From NCBI GenBank assembly GCA_019510305.1, contig JAEKKN010000027.1:50200-114199 (forward strand): a DNA stretch of 64,000 nucleotides, read 5' to 3'. Every line of letters starts with the position of its first letter. Position 1 is the stretch's first letter. The notes under the pieces were generated by a model. That model did not search any database. It was given only the letters and a program-made list of their open reading frames with translations, and was not told the DNA's origin. The DNA is from Microbacterium sp. GTDB taxonomy: Bacteria; Actinomycetota; Actinomycetes; Actinomycetales; Microbacteriaceae. The position numbers were made by a program, and so were the translations under genes. This document shows positions 60,406 through 64,000 of this stretch, piece after piece.

Positions 60406-60437
60406 GGTCGTTGAGCGAGCGAAGCGAGACGAAACGC
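60406..60437 (+). repeat. Dispersed repeat (GACGAAACGC family), copy C
   Basis: GGTCGTTGAGCGAGCGAAGC then GAGACGAAACGC. It lies between the tRNA terminator and the beta-helix/AAA gene. The rest of 60438-60600 holds no further gene or clear promoter that I can support. Confidence 0.7.
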
Positions 60438-60600
60438 GCAGACACCGAAGCTCACGCCGCCGCTTCCCTCAGCACCTCCGAGCCCTGGCCCATACTGGTT
60501 GAATGGGTGCAGTCGCGCAGTACGCCGTCGATCTCCTCGATGCCGCTCGGGCGCCGGGTCTCCTCTCGGCCGCAGCCCGGTGCCGTGGAGCCGCGCGCCC

Positions 60601-63600
60601 GTGACCACTCTGTACGTCGGGAACGACCCGAGCCGGATGCCGATCGCAACAGCTCTGGCACAGGCTCTCCCGGGCGACGTGCTCTCGCTCGCCCCTGGCA
60701 CGTATGCGATCGGCTCAGTCACGCTGAACGGCGTGACGATCACTGGTGAGGGCGGAGCCGAGGCGACGACGGTGATCGGCACGATCGCGCCCCATGGGAA
60801 CTGCAGCGTCGCCTCACTGACGCTCACCGCGCAACCCCGGGGCAGCGCGGTCGCCATGGTGCACGGTGCTGACGCGTATCTCAGCATCACCGACTGCCGC
60901 ATCGCGGGCGACTCCACCGCGAGCACGCTCACCGTGGGAGTCGACCGCGGCACGCTGGTTCTCAACAGAGTCGTCATCGCGGACGATGCCGATCCCACCA
61001 CCGTCAAGATCGCAGCCGGCGCGCGCCTTCATGCCACCGCCTCACGACTCGGTGGACTCGAGGTGAACGGAGGCTCGGCTGACCTCATCGGCTGCGCCGC
61101 TCATCTGGTGCTGGCGCGAGACGGGGCGCAGGTCCGCGGATACTCCCCTCTCGACCTCACACCGGTACCGGGAAAGCGGGCGCTGCGATCACTCAGCGGA
61201 GCGACTCTCGACCTGGAGTGCGTCCGCCTCAACGGAGATCAGGCGTTCGAGGCGCAGGCCAACGCGGCTGTGCTGCGCATCGCGCAGCTCGAATCTCCGA
61301 CGGGCGCACCGCTCCGAGTGGTCGCCGAGGCGGAGGCCGAAATCCACTGCGAGAGCCCGCTCGCCGAGATCGTGCGGGCGACGCCGGTGCCCCGGAAGCC
61401 ACCGAGGGCGAGAGCCGGGTCCGGCCCTCAGCGCGTGCTCTGGCCCGCGCATCAGGGCCGCAGTTTCGCGACCGACGTGCAGTCGCGGCTCAAGCCCGGC
61501 GACACGCTAGTGCTCGAAGAGGGCGAGTACTCGTTCGATGATCTGGCGAACGGCGACTTTTCGTGCGAGGTGAATCTCGACGGTGAGGGCCGACGTGACC
61601 GCATCGTGCTGCGCGGCCGCCTGACCCTTCCGCCCGGATCCCACGTGACCCTCACCAACCTCACGATCGAGCATCCGATCACGACCAACGCCGTGTACGT
61701 GTCGGCCGGCGCCGATCTCTCGATGCACGGCGTCACGATACGCAGCGACGCCGCGGCCGAGCTCCCCGCGCTGTACGCGCAGGGAGCCGTCACCGCGACC
61801 GCCTGCGAGCTGCGCGCCGGTGCAGCGGAGACGAGGGCCACCGTCACGCTCGCGGGCGGTGGCCGTCTCTCGGCCCTCATGTGCGAGCTCGGGTGGGCGG
61901 ACTTCGCCGGCTCCTGCGTCGTCTCCCTCGAGTCGTGCTCGCTGTTCCGGCTCGCGACTCGAGAGCAGGCGCGCGTGACATCCGCGGGCCGGCTCACGGT
62001 GCATCCGAACGCACGCAATCAGTGCTCCGTGACCGCCAAGGGGCAGGCGTCCATCGACATCGATGTGCTCGACTGCCCGCCGGGTGACGAACTGAACATC
62101 CAAGATCAGTCGTCGCTCGCCATCGCCTCCTTCGCCTCCGGACGGATGCCGACGATCACGCGCGGCGGGGCCGCGCAGATGTCGCAGGGTGCCGCAGGCG
62201 GGTATCGCGAGGGCTCCCGTGGCGGCATGGTCACGTCTTCGCTTCCGGGACGAACCGCCGTCGCGGAGGAGCAGCACTCCGACGGGTCCGACGTCACGGG
62301 CATGCGCGAGGACTCGCTGACAGCGCTGAACCACCTGGTCGGGCTCCGCACGGTGAAGGAGCAGGCTGCTCAGTTCGTGAAGAACGCGGTCATCAACCGC
62401 GAACGGTCGCAGCTCGGGCTGAAGTCCATGCAGCTGACGCTGCACAGTCTGTTCCTCGGCAATCCGGGCACCGGCAAGACCACCGTGGCACGGCTCCTCG
62501 GCAAGGCCCTTTTCGCAGAGGGCGTGGTCTCCTCCGATGTGTTCGTCGAGGTCGGACGCGCCGATCTCGTCGGCACGCACATCGGAGATTCGGCGCCGAT
62601 GACCGAGAAGGTGCTCGACAGCGCCCGCGGCGGCATCCTCTTCATCGACGAGGCCTACGCCCTCGCACAGGGAGTCGACGAGGACTACGGCCAGGAGGTG
62701 ATCGACACGATCATCGCCTATATGGAGAACCATCGGGACGACCTCATGATCATCTTCGCCGGATACACCGACAAGATGCAGCGGCTACTCGAGATGAACG
62801 CCGGCCTGCAGTCGCGGACCCCCAATCGTTTCGATTTCGAGGACTACACAGGCGAGGAGCTCGCCACCATCGGCGTGAACGCCCTCCGCGACACGGACTA
62901 CGAACTCGAGGACGAAGAGTTGTACCGCCGCATCCTCAGTCGCGGCTACACCCAGAGCGCCGACCGCAGCAACGCTCGCTGGGTGCGCAATTTCAATCAG
63001 GAGCTCATCAGCCGACAGGCCGATAGGGTGCACGAACTCCGCACCCGGAGCATCGCCGACTACCGACTGATCGCCGACGATGACCTCTACGCGGTCGCTG
63101 GTGTGGAGATGGATGCCGAGGGCGGCTCGGCCGCGGTAGCCGCTCTGCTCGCCGAGCTCGACGGCATGGTCGGTCTCGCCGAGGTCAAGGCTTGGGTCGC
63201 GAAGCTCGTCAACCGTGTGAAAGCCGATCAGCGCCGCATCCAGGCCGACGCCACCATCTCGCGCCCCACTTATCACGTCACCTTCACCGGCAGCCCCGGC
63301 ACGGGCAAGACCACGGTCGCCCGCATCGTCGCCCAGCTCTTCCACGAGCTCGGCGTGCTGTCCAAGCCGACCGTCAAAGAGGTGAATCGCGCGGCTCTCG
63401 TCGGCCCTTATGTCGGCCAGAGCGAGCAGCGCACATCGCTCGCGATCGACGAGGCGATGGGCGGCGTGATGTTCATCGACGAGGCATACGATCTCTTCCG
63501 CGATGGCGGCGACTCCGCCGACTACGGCCAGGCCGTGATCGCGACGCTGCTTCCGCGCCTCGAGAACGACCGCGACAAGTTCGTCGCGATCCTGGCCGGG

Positions 63601-63960
63601 TACGCGGCCGAGATGGACGTCTTCTTCTCCGCGAACCCCGGGCTCCGCTCCCGTGTGCCGCACACCGTGCGCTTCGCCGACTACTCCCCCGAGGAGGTCG
63701 CCGAGATCGTGGTGCGGATCATCACGAGCACCTGGACGGTCGACACGGCTCGGCTCACCGCACTGATCGCCGGGGTCTATCGCGCTCTTCCCGAGAAAGA
63801 ACGGGCGAACGGGCGGAGCGCGCGCATCCTCGCAGAAGAGCTCGAGGGCCTGCAGGCGGATCACATCGCGATGGACGACGTGCCGGATGCCGAGCTCCAC
63901 GTCATCCCGGCAACCGTGCTCGAGGCGTTCGCCCGCGCGCACGGCGTCGCTCAGGTCTGA
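60601..63960 (+). CDS. Fused double beta-helix/double AAA+ (CbxX/EccA-type) ATPase
   Basis: A 1119-aa protein. Residues about 1-270 and 280-545 are two pectate-lyase-like right-handed beta-helix modules, each beginning with the same kind of segment (IATALAQALPGDVLSLAPGT and FATDVQSRLKPGDTLVLEEG). A Gly/Ser-rich linker leads to two AAA+ modules of the CbxX/CfqX type, with Walker A GNPGTGKTT at 620 and GSPGTGKTT at 897 and Walker B ILFIDEAYAL and VMFIDEAYDL. No signal peptide or membrane helix, so cytosolic. The GTG at 60601 is the best start. CbxX-type AAA proteins include EccA of type VII secretion and rubisco activases; a secretion or envelope-assembly role is inference. Downstream partners lie outside the window. 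Confidence 0.87.
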   Translation: MTTLYVGNDPSRMPIATALAQALPGDVLSLAPGTYAIGSVTLNGVTITGEGGAEATTVIGTIAPHGNCSVASLTLTAQPRGSAVAMVHGADAYLSITDCRIAGDSTASTLTVGVDRGTLVLNRVVIADDADPTTVKIAAGARLHATASRLGGLEVNGGSADLIGCAAHLVLARDGAQVRGYSPLDLTPVPGKRALRSLSGATLDLECVRLNGDQAFEAQANAAVLRIAQLESPTGAPLRVVAEAEAEIHCESPLAEIVRATPVPRKPPRARAGSGPQRVLWPAHQGRSFATDVQSRLKPGDTLVLEEGEYSFDDLANGDFSCEVNLDGEGRRDRIVLRGRLTLPPGSHVTLTNLTIEHPITTNAVYVSAGADLSMHGVTIRSDAAAELPALYAQGAVTATACELRAGAAETRATVTLAGGGRLSALMCELGWADFAGSCVVSLESCSLFRLATREQARVTSAGRLTVHPNARNQCSVTAKGQASIDIDVLDCPPGDELNIQDQSSLAIASFASGRMPTITRGGAAQMSQGAAGGYREGSRGGMVTSSLPGRTAVAEEQHSDGSDVTGMREDSLTALNHLVGLRTVKEQAAQFVKNAVINRERSQLGLKSMQLTLHSLFLGNPGTGKTTVARLLGKALFAEGVVSSDVFVEVGRADLVGTHIGDSAPMTEKVLDSARGGILFIDEAYALAQGVDEDYGQEVIDTIIAYMENHRDDLMIIFAGYTDKMQRLLEMNAGLQSRTPNRFDFEDYTGEELATIGVNALRDTDYELEDEELYRRILSRGYTQSADRSNARWVRNFNQELISRQADRVHELRTRSIADYRLIADDDLYAVAGVEMDAEGGSAAVAALLAELDGMVGLAEVKAWVAKLVNRVKADQRRIQADATISRPTYHVTFTGSPGTGKTTVARIVAQLFHELGVLSKPTVKEVNRAALVGPYVGQSEQRTSLAIDEAMGGVMFIDEAYDLFRDGGDSADYGQAVIATLLPRLENDRDKFVAILAGYAAEMDVFFSANPGLRSRVPHTVRFADYSPEEVAEIVVRIITSTWTVDTARLTALIAGVYRALPEKERANGRSARILAEELEGLQADHIAMDDVPDAELHVIPATVLEAFARAHGVAQV

Positions 63961-64000
63961 CGCGCTGCCCGCATCCCGGCCTCCCGTTCCGGTCGCACTT

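Noticed and set aside
59995-63960. Prophage or integrative element next to the tRNA genes
   Set aside because: No integrase, phage gene or duplicated tRNA end is present in the visible sequence, so only a possible island edge is noted.

Overview
The window reads as a chromosome segment of a high-GC Gram-positive actinobacterium of the family Microbacteriaceae, most likely Microbacterium or a close relative. This rests on the strong GC bias at third codon positions, the gene order tilS/hpt/ftsH/folE-folP-folB-folK/DUF3180/PH-domain pair/DUF2520, the LCP, DUF4192, DUF2207 and TMEM175-type genes, many GTG starts, and dense ATGA/GTGA stop-start overlaps. No species call is possible from the sequence alone. 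No rRNA, CRISPR array, phage structural gene, integrase or transposase was seen.

Region 1 (1-20705) is a carbohydrate locus centred on L-rhamnose. It opens with the 3' part of a fused rhamnulose-1-phosphate aldolase/lactaldehyde dehydrogenase and rhamnulokinase. Then come a convergent TetR-GH2 pair and a divergent run of nine genes: a lipoprotein solute-binding protein, a permease, a fused permease-ATPase and a second ATPase (Opp/Dpp-type ABC transporter), then a GH3, a serine hydrolase, a GH43, a GH78 alpha-rhamnosidase and a DUF5060/DUF5605-type glycosidase. Several of these are translationally coupled. The enzymes largely lack export signals, so the likely scheme is import of a rhamnose-containing plant oligosaccharide or glycoside, intracellular trimming, and feeding of free rhamnose into the adjacent catabolic genes. 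A perfect 11-bp inverted repeat lies between the TetR gene and the transporter operon and is the best operator candidate.

Region 2 (20776-28290) is a set of small regulator-enzyme pairs: AraC regulator/SDR, LtrA-like membrane protein, SDR/MarR, and a GH3/TetR pair. That TetR is a clear paralogue of the one in region 1.

Region 3 (28391-41233) is mostly housekeeping: LCP cell-wall ligase, tRNA-Ser(TGA), HAD phosphatase, serS, an NTF2-like protein, an ECF sigma factor, a diacylglycerol-kinase-like lipid kinase, a lipoprotein, cardiolipin synthase, a 57-aa membrane protein, DUF4192, lysS and DUF2207.

Region 4 (41284-53684) is a long minus-strand conserved cluster (tilS, hpt, ftsH, folE, folP, folB, folK, DUF3180, two PH-domain proteins, DUF2520). 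Between tilS and hpt it is interrupted by four accessory genes: an ICL/PEP-mutase-like enzyme, DUF937, and a TetR/DoxX pair with a striking double operator.

Region 5 (53761-59784) holds a TMEM175-like channel, a 3-hydroxybutyrate dehydrogenase with an MHS-type transporter and LysR regulator, inorganic pyrophosphatase, and a secreted M23 peptidase.

Region 6 (59995-63960) is a tRNA cluster (Glu, Asp, Phe) followed by a 1119-residue protein. It fuses two pectate-lyase-like beta-helix modules to two CbxX/EccA-type AAA+ ATPase modules. It is the least familiar architecture in the window and the best candidate for part of an undescribed system, which would continue beyond the right edge.

Dispersed short repeats are a second theme. 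One family (core GACGAAACGC) occurs at three intergenic or gene-end sites. Another (core CTGAGCCTGTCGAAGGG) has been read through into coding sequence, forming the C-terminal tails of SerS and FolE.
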